Below, one piece after another: positions 17,346-25,928 of a stretch of 64,000 nt of DNA. The stretch is from positions 2,264,001-2,328,000 of the forward strand of contig NZ_VSRN01000001.1 in NCBI RefSeq assembly GCF_008369915.1, read 5' to 3'. This DNA is from Dyadobacter sp. UC 10 (GTDB lineage: Bacteria > Bacteroidota > Bacteroidia > Cytophagales > Spirosomataceae). The position numbers and the translations under genes were made by a program. Each line of letters opens with the position of its first letter. The first letter of the stretch is position 1. The notes under the pieces were generated by a model. That model was not told the DNA's origin. It did not search any database and saw only the letters and a list, made by a program, of their open reading frames with translations.

Positions 17346-17667
17346 GTTTCTGCAACATATCGAAGCTGAGCTTACATTCATTGAGAAACATACGGATTCT
17401 ATTGAGTTTGAGTCTTTTGTAGATAACGATATGCTTAATAAAGCTATCGTGAGAAGTTTCGAAATTATTGGCGAGGCATGTAAGAGAATTCCTGATGATG
17501 TCAGGATAAAATATCCCTTGTTTAACTGGCGCGGATTTGCCGGTCTGCGTGATAGAATGATTCACCATTATTGGGGAATTGATTACGACTTACTATGGGA
17601 TGCTGTTCGAACCGAGGTGCCTTTCCACCGCGCCTGGATAAGTCTGATTATTGAAAAAGAAAGCTAA
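17326..17667 (+). CDS. hepT: HepT-like HEPN toxin
   Basis: This is a helical HEPN-domain protein, 113 residues from the ATG at 17326; an in-frame ATG at 17305 would add seven residues and cannot be excluded. The putative RNase motif R-x4-H-x-Y is intact as R75...H80-x-Y82 (RDRMIHHY), preceded by IIGEACKRIP and WRGFAGLRD, typical of HepT. Known HepT proteins cleave RNA and are neutralised by AMPylation of that tyrosine by the paired MntA. It begins inside mntA and ends 8 bp before an AraC-type regulator gene. With all catalytic residues present the module appears intact rather than a relic. Confidence 0.88.
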   Translation: MSPSLIEFLQHIEAELTFIEKHTDSIEFESFVDNDMLNKAIVRSFEIIGEACKRIPDDVRIKYPLFNWRGFAGLRDRMIHHYWGIDYDLLWDAVRTEVPFHRAWISLIIEKES

Positions 17668-17675
17668 CCCAGCAA

Positions 17676-18524
17676 TTGCTCCGCGTACCTTCCGATATCA
17701 GCTCCTCCGAATTCGAGTCCCTGAAAATTCAGGATATGACTTTTGTTGCCTATCGCAACGAAGTATATCCCTCCAAATACGATGTTTTTTTTGAAGAGCA
17801 TGCGGTAATCGTTGTATTAGAGGGAGAAAAAAAATTCACCAGTCCTAATCAGGAAGTGCATGTAGAAAAGGGGGATATTCTTTTTGTCCAGCGGGGCTTC
17901 TATTTAATGTCGGAGTCAATTAATGAATCCTACAAAAGTCTGGTCTTCTTTTTTGATGAAAAATTGCTGAAAGAATTCGTCGGCTTACATCCAGAACTTT
18001 TCAATACGCGGGAACAAAAAAAAACGTTTGAAAATCCGATCCTGCTTTTAAAGTCAGACGATAATTTTGAAAAATTCATTCAATCGGTATTCCCCTATTT
18101 CCGTTCACGTACAGCCTTAAAAAATCATTTTCTCCGGCTAAAATTTCAGGAGCTGCTTCTGCATTTGCTGGAATTGGACAACTCCCAACAACTCAGGTCG
18201 ATATTATATAGTTTGTACAAAGGTGAAAAAGTAGACCTGGCTTTTTTAATGAACAGCTATTATCTCAAACCATTGACCCTTGACGAACTGGCAAAGCTTT
18301 CCGGCCGTAGCTTATCTGCCTTTAAACGTGATTTCCAGGAAGAATTTCATACTTCTCCGGCATTCTGGCTCAAAAATAAACGCCTGGATTATGCCCATTT
18401 TCTATTGAGAAACAGTACGAAAAATGTGTCTGAGATCAGTACTGAGATTGGTTACGAGAGCGTTTCACATTTTATCAAAACTTACAAGGAAAAGTACGGC
18501 GTAACCCCAAAGAAGCAAGGGTGA
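17676..18524 (+). CDS. AraC family transcriptional regulator
   Basis: The C-terminal roughly 95 residues carry two helix-turn-helix motifs of the AraC/XylS type (LDELAKLSGRSLSAFKRDF and VSEISTEIGYESVSHFIKTY, ending KYGVTPKKQ). The N-terminal part looks like a cupin-type sensing domain (VVLEGEKKF, VEKGDILFVQRGFY), similar to ExsA/MelR-like N-termini found in Bacteroidota. The start is uncertain: TTG at 17676 gives 282 residues, the first ATG at 17736 gives 262. It sits 8 bp after hepT on the same strand, which may mean co-transcription or chance. Target genes and ligand are unknown. Its stop codon lies inside a very long terminator hairpin. Confidence 0.85.
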   Translation: MLRVPSDISSSEFESLKIQDMTFVAYRNEVYPSKYDVFFEEHAVIVVLEGEKKFTSPNQEVHVEKGDILFVQRGFYLMSESINESYKSLVFFFDEKLLKEFVGLHPELFNTREQKKTFENPILLLKSDDNFEKFIQSVFPYFRSRTALKNHFLRLKFQELLLHLLELDNSQQLRSILYSLYKGEKVDLAFLMNSYYLKPLTLDELAKLSGRSLSAFKRDFQEEFHTSPAFWLKNKRLDYAHFLLRNSTKNVSEISTEIGYESVSHFIKTYKEKYGVTPKKQG

Positions 18525-18580
18525 TCTGCGACTGATCGCAAATCATTCCTGCTTCTTTGGGGTATCTTTCTGTTTTCTTT
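18505..18580 (+). terminator. Long terminator hairpin after the AraC-type gene
   Basis: CCCCAAAGAAGCA (18505-18517) pairs with TGCTTCTTTGGGG (18550-18562). The interior also pairs (GTGAT with ATCAT, TGCGA with TCGCA, loop CTGA), making a nearly continuous 58-nt hairpin followed by a T-rich tract. The 5' arm encodes the last codons of the regulator. Confidence 0.85.
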
Positions 18581-18588
18581 TATTTTAA

Positions 18589-21231
18589 CTAACCTAACCT
18601 GGTCAGCGCTTCTTTCAAAGTCTCAATCTTCGCTTCCGCATCTGCCTGTTTTTGCCGCTCTTTTTCTACAATATCCCCTTTTGCATTCTGTACAAAACGT
18701 TCATTTGAAAGCTTTTTCAAAACAGCGTCCAAAAAGCCCTGCGTATATTCAAGCTCTCTCTGCAGATTTTCTTTTTCCGACTCTACATCCACCTCGTCAG
18801 CCAGATTCACAAAAAACTCATCGGACTTAACCCTGAACGAAGTACCTTCACCTTCCTCATCCACATAACGGATGCCTTCTACATTTGCCAGCTTCACGAT
18901 CAGGCTTTCCAGAATCTGGTAACGTTCTCTTGAATCGGTGCGGATCGCCAGCGGAAGCGCCACTTTGGGACTGATCCCCTTGGTATTTCGAATATTCCGG
19001 ATCGCCGAAACCAGCTCAAAAAGTATATCAAAGTCATTCAGCAACGACTGATCAATCTCTTTCGCCTGCGGGAACTGCGCAATGCAAATAGAGTCATTCG
19101 CCGGACGCTCGATGATATTCTGCCAGATTTCCTCTGAAATAAAAGGCATAAACGGATGCAGTAAACGCATCAGCCTGTCGAAGAAGTCAAGCGTAGAATC
19201 GTAGGTATTCAGATCGATGGGCTGCTCAAAACCCGGTTTAATCATTTCCAGGTACTGTGCACAGAAATCGTCCCAGATCAGCTTGTAAACCGAATTCAAT
19301 GCGTCGGAAATACGGAATTTATTAAAATGGTCCTGTACTTCCGCCAAAGTCTGGTTGAGTTTGCTTTCAAACCACTGTACCGCAATTTCAGAACCTTGCG
19401 GAACCGGTAACTCCATATCGACCGTCCAGCCCTTCACAAGGCGGAATGCATTCCATATTTTATTGCCAAAATTCCTACCCTGCTCCACCAGTTTTTCGTC
19501 ATAAGGCAGGTCATTTCCAGCCTGTGAGCTGAAAAGCATTCCGGTGCGGATACTATCGGCTCCATATTGTTCGATGAGATCAATCGGATCGGGCGAGTTT
19601 CCAAGTGACTTGGACATTTTTCGTCCCTGCTTATCACGCACAATACCAGTCAGATACACATTTTTAAAAGGATACTGACCTCTGTATTCATAACCTGCAA
19701 TGATCATTCTTGCCACCCAGAAAAACAGGATTTCGGGCGCAGTGACCAGGTCGTTGGTAGGATAGTAATAATTTACCTCCTCATTTTCAGGTTCTTTTAT
19801 GCCGTTAAATACGGATATCGGCCACAGCCAGGAAGAAAACCAGGTATCGAGCACATCAGGATCCTGGGTAAGATCTTCTTCGGTCAATGCAAAAAGCTGG
19901 TATTCGTGCTGCGCCTTGCGCAATGCTTCTCTCTTCGATTTGGCAATAATAACCGTCCCGTCGTTCAGGTAATAGGCAGGAATGCGGTGGCCCCACCAGA
20001 GCTGGCGGCTGATATTCCAATCGCGCACGTTTTCCATCCAGTGGCGATATGTGTTCTTGAATTTCGCGGGGATCAGCTGAACGGTATCATTCATCACATT
20101 TTCAAATGCGGGCTTGCTGATTTTTTCCATTTTCAAAAACCATTGCTCCGAGAGCCGCGGCTCAATTACCGCATTTGTCCGCTCCGAGTGTCCGACATTA
20201 GATTTATACTCCTCTGTCTTGACCAGGCTACCCGATTCTTCCAGTAGTTTGATGATTTTTTTACGGGCTGTAAAACGGTCTTCCCCTATCAGTATCTGCG
20301 CCTTTTCATTCAGTGTACCATCCTCATTCAGCAGATCGATGATTTGAAGATTGTGTTTTTTCCCTAGCTCATAATCGTTGGTATCGTGCGCAGGAGTCAC
20401 TTTCAATGCTCCGGTGCCAAACTCCATTTCTACATACTCGTCTGCAATAACAGGAATAGCACGATCGATCAGAGGGATCAATACTTTTTTACCGATCAAT
20501 TGCTGGTAACGCTCGTCGTTTGGATTCACACAAATCGCCACATCCGCCATAATCGTCTCGGGCCGCGTAGTAGCGATCACAATCCCTTCCTCCATACTCC
20601 CTCTTCCATTCTCCTCTGCCAAAGGATATTTGAGATAGACCAATTTCTGGTTCACCTCTTTCATTATAACCTCTTCGTCGGAAACAGTCGTGCGGGCCTG
20701 CGGATCCCAGTTGACCATCCGGTGGCCGCGGTAGATATCTCCTTTATTATACAGATCGATAAAAACGTCGATCACCGAATCGTACAAATCGGGCTCCATC
20801 GTGAAACGCGTACGGTCCCAGTCGCAGGATGCACCGAGTTTGCGTAACTGTTTCAGGATAATACCGCCGTATTTGTGTGTCCATTCCCAGCAATATCCCA
20901 GAAATTCATCACGGGTAAGATCCTGCTTGCTGATTCCCTTTTCTTTGAGCATTGCCACGACTTTGGCTTCCGTTGCAATAGACGCATGGTCGGTACCAGG
21001 TACCCAGCAGGCTTCTTTACCTTCCATTCTCGCCTTCCGGACGAGGATATCCTGGATCGTATTATTGAGCATGTGCCCCATGTGCAGTACTCCGGTCACA
21101 TTGGGCGGGGGGATAACGATCGTGTAAGGCTCTTTGTCAGGATTTGGTTTGGAGTTGAAAAACTTGTTTTCGATCCAATAGGAATACCATTTGTCCTCAA
21201 TTTCCTGGGGAGCGTATGTTTTGGAAATCAT
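18589..21231 (-). CDS. valS: Valyl-tRNA synthetase
   Basis: This 880-residue class Ia synthetase charges tRNA-Val. The HIGH-type motif is in PPPNVTGVLHMGHMLNN (about residues 41-57), the KMSKS motif in GRKMSKSLGNSPDP, and the editing domain (CP1) includes ATTRPETIMADVAI and VTPAHDTNDYELG for hydrolysis of mischarged threonyl-tRNA. The C-terminal coiled-coil arm (EKENLQRELEYTQGFLDAVLKKLSNERFV) is present. Length is normal. It lies 78 bp downstream of a histidine kinase gene on the same strand and may be co-transcribed with it. The initiator ATG at 21231 begins MISKTYAPQEIEDKWY. Confidence 0.98.
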   Translation of the reverse strand: MISKTYAPQEIEDKWYSYWIENKFFNSKPNPDKEPYTIVIPPPNVTGVLHMGHMLNNTIQDILVRKARMEGKEACWVPGTDHASIATEAKVVAMLKEKGISKQDLTRDEFLGYCWEWTHKYGGIILKQLRKLGASCDWDRTRFTMEPDLYDSVIDVFIDLYNKGDIYRGHRMVNWDPQARTTVSDEEVIMKEVNQKLVYLKYPLAEENGRGSMEEGIVIATTRPETIMADVAICVNPNDERYQQLIGKKVLIPLIDRAIPVIADEYVEMEFGTGALKVTPAHDTNDYELGKKHNLQIIDLLNEDGTLNEKAQILIGEDRFTARKKIIKLLEESGSLVKTEEYKSNVGHSERTNAVIEPRLSEQWFLKMEKISKPAFENVMNDTVQLIPAKFKNTYRHWMENVRDWNISRQLWWGHRIPAYYLNDGTVIIAKSKREALRKAQHEYQLFALTEEDLTQDPDVLDTWFSSWLWPISVFNGIKEPENEEVNYYYPTNDLVTAPEILFFWVARMIIAGYEYRGQYPFKNVYLTGIVRDKQGRKMSKSLGNSPDPIDLIEQYGADSIRTGMLFSSQAGNDLPYDEKLVEQGRNFGNKIWNAFRLVKGWTVDMELPVPQGSEIAVQWFESKLNQTLAEVQDHFNKFRISDALNSVYKLIWDDFCAQYLEMIKPGFEQPIDLNTYDSTLDFFDRLMRLLHPFMPFISEEIWQNIIERPANDSICIAQFPQAKEIDQSLLNDFDILFELVSAIRNIRNTKGISPKVALPLAIRTDSRERYQILESLIVKLANVEGIRYVDEEGEGTSFRVKSDEFFVNLADEVDVESEKENLQRELEYTQGFLDAVLKKLSNERFVQNAKGDIVEKERQKQADAEAKIETLKEALTRLG

Positions 21232-21309
21232 TGTGTAGTCAGAAATTTACCTAAACCGGCAGTTGCTCATTGTAAAAAGCAGGCAAGTTAGGATTTGCGG
21301 CCGATATTT

Positions 21310-23118
21310 CTAAGCGATTGCCGCTTTGCTTAGCGGGAGCCAAACGGTAAAAATGCTCCCTTCGCCGGGTTTGCTTTGTACTTTGACGGTACCTTCATGC
21401 GCCTCTACCATTTTTCGGACATAGCTTAATCCCAAACCAAATCCTTTCACGTCGTGCACGTTTCCGGTTGGTACCCGGTAAAACGTATCAAAAATCCGCT
21501 GCTGCTGGTCGCGGTTCATACCAATCCCTTTGTCCGCTATCGAAATGGAGATACCTTCATTTTCATTCCAGGTTCTGATCGCAATGTGCAGCTTGTCAGG
21601 CGAATATTTGATCGCATTGTCGATCAGGTTATTCAATATGTTTGAAATATGCACTTCATCCGCCGAGACAATTTCATTCGCAGCTTCAAAGTCCAGATCT
21701 ACTTCTCCCTCCTTTTGCTCGATCTGTACGCTTTGTCCATTTAATACTTTGCCGATCAGATCATGGATATTTGCTTCGCTTATTTTCAGCTTGACGTGAC
21801 CTTTGTCGAGCAGCGCCATTTGCAGTACTTTTTCCACATGCGTCCCGAGCCGCCGGTTTTCTTCTTTAATAATGCCAAGATAGCGGTCCAGTCTGGGACT
21901 CCCACCCTGGGGAAGGCTCGCCGAATTCTCATGTGCCATTTCTGCCGCGAGTGCAATTGTGGAAATAGGCGTTTTGAACTCGTGCGTCATATTATTGATA
22001 AAGTCATTCTTGATATCCGAGAGCTTTTTCTGGCGCAGGATCGTAGTTACGGCCATGTAAAAACACGCCATGACCACCAGTATCAATACGCCTGACCCTC
22101 CAAACATCACGCCCATATTACTAAGAATGTAACGTTGCTGGTCGGGGAAATAGACGTAAAGCGCACTTTGGGTGTTGAAAGTTTCATTGGGGAAAAGAGA
22201 TGCTTTGTAGGATTTTTGCTCCCAATCCCCGGGCCGCATGCTGGCCGTTGAAAAGATCAGGCTATCGTTTGACTGGCCGCGTACTGCAAATTCGTAAGGC
22301 AAAGTAATTCCGTTCTGAATTAATTGCTTTTTTAATAAAGTATCGAGCAAAAACCTGTTAACGCGCTGTTCAATAGGTCTTTTGGTATAAACAAAATCCT
22401 TCATCACCTCTTTCAGCAACTCGGCCCTGTCTGGCTCGGCTTGCGTAGCTGCCTTACTTTTTTGCGCATTCCTGACGCTGTTCGGTAGCGCTACCCTGCG
22501 GTTCGCAATCGCCCCGGAAACTGAGTCACGGGCTCCTCTTGATGCGGGTTTTCTAATCTCCGGATCATAAATCCCTCGGAACACATTTCCCAGCCGTTTT
22601 TCATCCTCCATTCTTCTGCGCATAAATTCATCGATCCCTGCCATTCCATATTGCTGGGCCTGGAAAAATTCTTCCATTATACGCTGCTGATGGTCGACCA
22701 TGATCCGGAAGTTCGGGCTTAAAACATCCGCAGGTACCGCCTCTGTAATGATCTGATAATGGATTTCTTCTCCATTCGGTCCGATCGCAATCTCCATTTT
22801 CGGCTGGACGCGGACGACCTGTTCCGCGTGGGCTTCTGTTTTCTTCGGGGCAGATTTTTTAACAGGCACGCGTAATTGCGCAATCCTGTCCAGCTTGCTT
22901 TTTTGCTGCTCAGCTTCGATCCTTCTTTGCAGCAGGTGCATCATTTCCTGCTTTTCCAGGCGATGTACAACTTCCTGCACAGATTCCGAAACCTTGTGGT
23001 TAAACTGATCGTGACGGATGGAGATAGCCTCCCTGATCCAATACCACTGAAATCCGATCAGTCCGATCAGCGCCATGCACATCAAGCCAACTATAATCTG
23101 AATTTTCCGCTTATTCAT
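21310..23118 (-). CDS. Membrane sensor histidine kinase (orphan)
   Basis: This 602-residue protein has an N-terminal membrane segment (about residues 9-27), a large extracytoplasmic region of about 315 residues with a charged, likely coiled-coil start and an MGVMFGGSG-flanked second membrane segment near 340-362, a HisKA dimerisation domain with the phospho-accepting histidine in NNMTHEFKTPIS, and a C-terminal HATPase_c domain (N box NLIDNAIKYS, G1 DKGIGM, G2 GFGLGLSYV). The layout matches two-component sensor kinases of Bacteroidota. No response regulator lies beside it, so its partner must be elsewhere. It is divergent from a secreted protein gene across 171 bp and transcribed toward valS. 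The signal sensed is unknown. Confidence 0.92.
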   Translation of the reverse strand: MNKRKIQIIVGLMCMALIGLIGFQWYWIREAISIRHDQFNHKVSESVQEVVHRLEKQEMMHLLQRRIEAEQQKSKLDRIAQLRVPVKKSAPKKTEAHAEQVVRVQPKMEIAIGPNGEEIHYQIITEAVPADVLSPNFRIMVDHQQRIMEEFFQAQQYGMAGIDEFMRRRMEDEKRLGNVFRGIYDPEIRKPASRGARDSVSGAIANRRVALPNSVRNAQKSKAATQAEPDRAELLKEVMKDFVYTKRPIEQRVNRFLLDTLLKKQLIQNGITLPYEFAVRGQSNDSLIFSTASMRPGDWEQKSYKASLFPNETFNTQSALYVYFPDQQRYILSNMGVMFGGSGVLILVVMACFYMAVTTILRQKKLSDIKNDFINNMTHEFKTPISTIALAAEMAHENSASLPQGGSPRLDRYLGIIKEENRRLGTHVEKVLQMALLDKGHVKLKISEANIHDLIGKVLNGQSVQIEQKEGEVDLDFEAANEIVSADEVHISNILNNLIDNAIKYSPDKLHIAIRTWNENEGISISIADKGIGMNRDQQQRIFDTFYRVPTGNVHDVKGFGLGLSYVRKMVEAHEGTVKVQSKPGEGSIFTVWLPLSKAAIA

Positions 23119-23249
23119 AAATTTTCATTTCTCCGGTGCAACGCCTCCTGCCAGTTCACCGACATTCATACCGATAACAAAAATAAGATATCCCATTGTG
23201 CCAGGAAGGCATTTAACATTATTTAACAACGATAAAAAAGGGTATACTA

Positions 23250-23257
23250 TATTTTTG
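23250..23257 (+). promoter_or_regulatory. Candidate -7 box of the secreted protein gene
   Basis: TATTTTTG matches TAnnTTTG exactly and lies 32 bp upstream of the ATG at 23290. The -33 position (about 23226-23229) does not read TTTG, so the match is partial. Confidence 0.4.
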
Positions 23258-23289
23258 TAAACCATTCATACACAAAAAGAAATACACTT

Positions 23290-24099
23290 ATGAAAGCTAT
23301 CTTCCTGTCAAAACTTACCTTATCGCTGGCGCTGATTTTAGCGGTTACCGGCAGCACTGCCATTGCACAAACCGACAAATCGCCGAAATCTGAAAAAAAG
23401 GAGAAGAGGTCACAAATTCATATCCGTGTGACGGAAGATGAAGACGGAAAGGTCAGGGATATTGAAAAGCGTTACGAAGCCGGCGCGATGACCAGCGAAG
23501 AGCGCGACAGGTTTGTTGAAAAGGTACTGGATTCGCTTGGGGTCGATAAAAAGAAAAAACATACGATTTCGATTACGGTAGATGACGGAGATAACGATGT
23601 GATGTTGTCCCAGAAACGCAAAAAGGTGATCATTGACCACCGCGACGACCGTGAACCGCTCGCATTTCACTGGGACAAGGATTTTTCGTATGATTTTGAC
23701 ATCAATACAGAAAAATTCAAAAATCACTTGAGGACGTTTGAGAGGGAAATGAGGCCGAAAGCAAAAATGTTCATGCGTGATATGGAAGACTTTGGGAAAA
23801 ACTTTGGAGAGGTTTGGGATAAAGAAGCTATGAAGCCTTCAAGTGTCAGGTCCTTGAATGTTTATGCCAATAATCCCGACAACGGAATGTTGAACCTGCG
23901 ATTCAGCGTGCCGGAAAAAGGAAACGTAACCATCTCTGTAACAGACACAAAAGGCAAGGAGGTTGGATTAAAAGAGATCAAGGATTTTGAGGGCGAATTT
24001 GTAGGGCAGATCGAATTGAAGAAGAATACAAAAGGGACTCTTTTCGTGAAAGTAGTACAAAATGAAGATGGCGCAGTCAAGAGGGTTGTAGTTCCCTGA
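23290..24099 (+). CDS. Secreted acidic/basic-rich protein with T9SS-like C-terminal beta domain
   Basis: I do not recognise a named family for this 269-residue protein. It has a clear signal peptide (about residues 1-27, cleavage after AIAQ), a highly charged middle with Lys- and Asp-rich stretches (KSPKSEKKEKRS, ITVDDGDND), and a C-terminal roughly 80-residue beta-rich module beginning VRSLNVYANNPDNGMLNLRFSVPEKGNVTISVTDTKG. That module resembles the Por/T9SS type A sorting fold (a YPNP-like lead followed by a fibronectin-like sandwich ending in a VVVP strand), though the canonical YPNP is replaced by YANNP. It is divergent from the histidine kinase gene, raising the possibility that they are functionally linked. 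A strong terminator follows. Confidence 0.7.
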   Translation: MKAIFLSKLTLSLALILAVTGSTAIAQTDKSPKSEKKEKRSQIHIRVTEDEDGKVRDIEKRYEAGAMTSEERDRFVEKVLDSLGVDKKKKHTISITVDDGDNDVMLSQKRKKVIIDHRDDREPLAFHWDKDFSYDFDINTEKFKNHLRTFEREMRPKAKMFMRDMEDFGKNFGEVWDKEAMKPSSVRSLNVYANNPDNGMLNLRFSVPEKGNVTISVTDTKGKEVGLKEIKDFEGEFVGQIELKKNTKGTLFVKVVQNEDGAVKRVVVP

Positions 24100-24118
24100 C
24101 ACTACCGCAACAGGTATT

Positions 24119-24154
24119 AATCCCCTTAATTAGAAATAATAAGGGGATTTTTTA
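24119..24154 (+). terminator. Intrinsic terminator after the secreted protein gene
   Basis: AATCCCCTTA (24119-24128) pairs perfectly with TAAGGGGATT (24140-24149), followed by a run of T to about 24154. It isolates the upstream gene from adk. Confidence 0.88.
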
Positions 24155-24200
24155 TTTATAAAAATTACGGAACAATTAGGCTGACATTTAGTAAGAATTG

Positions 24201-24208
24201 TAAATTTG
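24201..24208 (+). promoter_or_regulatory. Candidate -7 promoter box of adk-obgE
   Basis: TAAATTTG matches TAnnTTTG exactly, 41 bp upstream of the adk ATG and downstream of a terminator, where a promoter is needed. The -33 region has only TTAG (24176-24179), so the -33 match is poor. Confidence 0.45.
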
Positions 24209-24249
24209 CCGAAATCACCATAGACTGCGACATCAATTTCCAGAGCAAC

Positions 24250-24822
24250 ATGCTGAATCTTATACTGTTTGGCCCTCCGGGTGCGGGTAAAGGTACCCAA
24301 AGTGAAAAAATCATCGCTAAGTACAATCTGATCCATCTTTCTACCGGAGATCTGCTTCGTTCAGAAATTCAGGCAGGATCTGAATTGGGCCTGAAAGCCA
24401 AAACGTTAATGGATCAGGGCATTCTTGTTCCAGATGAAGTAGTGATCGGGATGATTGATAATAAATTGAAAGAGCACAAAGATGCCGCAGGGTTTATTTT
24501 TGATGGTTTCCCCAGAACAGTGAAGCAGTCCGAAGCGCTGGATAACCTGCTTGCAAGCTATAATGAAAGCATTTCTGTGATGGTCGCATTGGTTGTGGAC
24601 GACAACGAACTGCTTGCACGATTGCTGAACAGAGGCAAAACCTCAGGCCGCCCGGACGATCAGAATGAAGAGCTGATCACCAAGCGTATCCAGGAATATA
24701 ATAATAAAACACGGCCGGTGGCAGATTACTACCAGGAACAAGGTAAGTTTGTTGCCGTTAACGGAATCGGAGATATCGAATTTATATTCGGTGAAATTAC
24801 AAAAGCCATTTCGGCGGCGTAA
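24250..24822 (+). CDS. adk: Adenylate kinase, short-lid form
   Basis: The 190-residue enzyme interconverts ATP + AMP and 2 ADP. The P-loop GPPGAGKGTQ is at about residues 8-17, STGDLLRSEI supplies the AMP-binding region, and FDGFPRTVKQ and RPDDQNEELITKRIQEY carry the catalytic arginines. The LID is the short type, without the four-cysteine zinc insert seen in some long forms, which accounts for the length. obgE begins 23 bp after its stop, and adk-obgE is a pairing I recall in other Bacteroidota. A terminator upstream and a -7 type box at 24201 suggest that transcription starts just before it. Confidence 0.97.
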   Translation: MLNLILFGPPGAGKGTQSEKIIAKYNLIHLSTGDLLRSEIQAGSELGLKAKTLMDQGILVPDEVVIGMIDNKLKEHKDAAGFIFDGFPRTVKQSEALDNLLASYNESISVMVALVVDDNELLARLLNRGKTSGRPDDQNEELITKRIQEYNNKTRPVADYYQEQGKFVAVNGIGDIEFIFGEITKAISAA

Positions 24823-24845
24823 TCTGAATTGGCACTATACAACAC

Positions 24846-25853
24846 ATGGCTTCATCAAACTTCATTGACTACGTAAAAATAAATGCCCGTTCAGGGGCTG
24901 GCGGTGCTGGTGCATTACATTTTAGACGTGAAAAGCACGTTGAAAAAGGCGGACCTGATGGTGGCGACGGCGGCCGCGGCGGCCATGTGATCCTGAAAGG
25001 CAATGCCCAGCTCTGGACTTTACTTCACCTGAAATATACGAAGCACGTCAAGGCTTTTGACGGGAAAGCCGGTGAAGGGGGAAGAAGGACCGGGGCAATC
25101 GGTAAAGACATTATTCTCGAAGTACCGCTCGGTACTATTGCCCGAAATTCCGAAACAGGCGATCAGCTATTTGAAATCACCGAGGATGGCCAGGAAGTAA
25201 TTCTGCTCAAAGGCGGCCGCGGCGGGATGGGCAATGACCATTTCAAATCAGCTACAAATCAGACTCCTCAGCACGCTCAGCCAGGCGAACCCGGATTGGA
25301 AGAATGGATTATTCTGGAATTGAAGGTACTGGCGGACGTTGGGCTGGTGGGTTTCCCGAATGCAGGAAAATCTACCCTACTGTCGGTAGTATCTGCCGCA
25401 AAACCTGAGATCGCCGATTATCCGTTCACTACACTGGTGCCGAATCTGGGTGTTGTGTCCTACCGGGACTACAAATCTTTTGTAATGGCCGACATCCCTG
25501 GGATTATTGAAGGTGCATCCCAGGGCAAAGGCCTGGGACTTCGCTTTCTCCGGCATATTGAAAGAAATTCTATCTTACTTTTTATGGTTCCTGCTGATAG
25601 TGAAGATATTACGGCAGAATATGAAACTCTTATACAGGAACTGAGAATTTATAATCCCTCTCTATTAGACAAAAATCGAATCCTTGCCGTTTCTAAAACT
25701 GACATTCTAACTGATCAAGAAAAAGTTAGTTTACGAGAAAAGCTTCCAAATAACATTACGACACTTTTAATTTCTGCAGTAACTCAAGAAGGAGTTGAAC
25801 AATTAAAAGACAAGGTATGGGAGCTCATTAATTCGCCGTTTCCCGTAAAATAA
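24846..25853 (+). CDS. obgE: Obg family GTPase (CgtA)
   Basis: This 335-residue protein has the N-terminal glycine-rich Obg fold ([38 protein letters not shown]) and a G domain with G1 GFPNAGKST (about residues 164-172), the G2 threonines in YPFTTL, G3 [10 protein letters not shown]4-like SKTD and G5 SAVT. Obg proteins act in 50S ribosome maturation and stress responses. The C-terminal OCT domain of longer homologues is missing, as is usual for this phylum. From about 25590 to 25850 the coding sequence becomes visibly more A/T-rich than the first two thirds of the gene, while the protein remains in frame and conserved. Confidence 0.96.
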   Translation: MASSNFIDYVKINARSGAGGAGALHFRREKHVEKGGPDGGDGGRGGHVILKGNAQLWTLLHLKYTKHVKAFDGKAGEGGRRTGAIGKDIILEVPLGTIARNSETGDQLFEITEDGQEVILLKGGRGGMGNDHFKSATNQTPQHAQPGEPGLEEWIILELKVLADVGLVGFPNAGKSTLLSVVSAAKPEIADYPFTTLVPNLGVVSYRDYKSFVMADIPGIIEGASQGKGLGLRFLRHIERNSILLFMVPADSEDITAEYETLIQELRIYNPSLLDKNRILAVSKTDILTDQEKVSLREKLPNNITTLLISAVTQEGVEQLKDKVWELINSPFPVK

Positions 25854-25928
25854 TAATTTCTTGAAACAAGCAACCAAGTGATGCATATTGTGTGTCCGAG
25901 AAGTTACGTTACAGAATCTTCAGTTAAT

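Noticed and set aside
20386..20847. 153-codon plus-strand frame opposite valS
   Set aside because: Fully antisense to the conserved ValS editing domain, with no recognisable domain.
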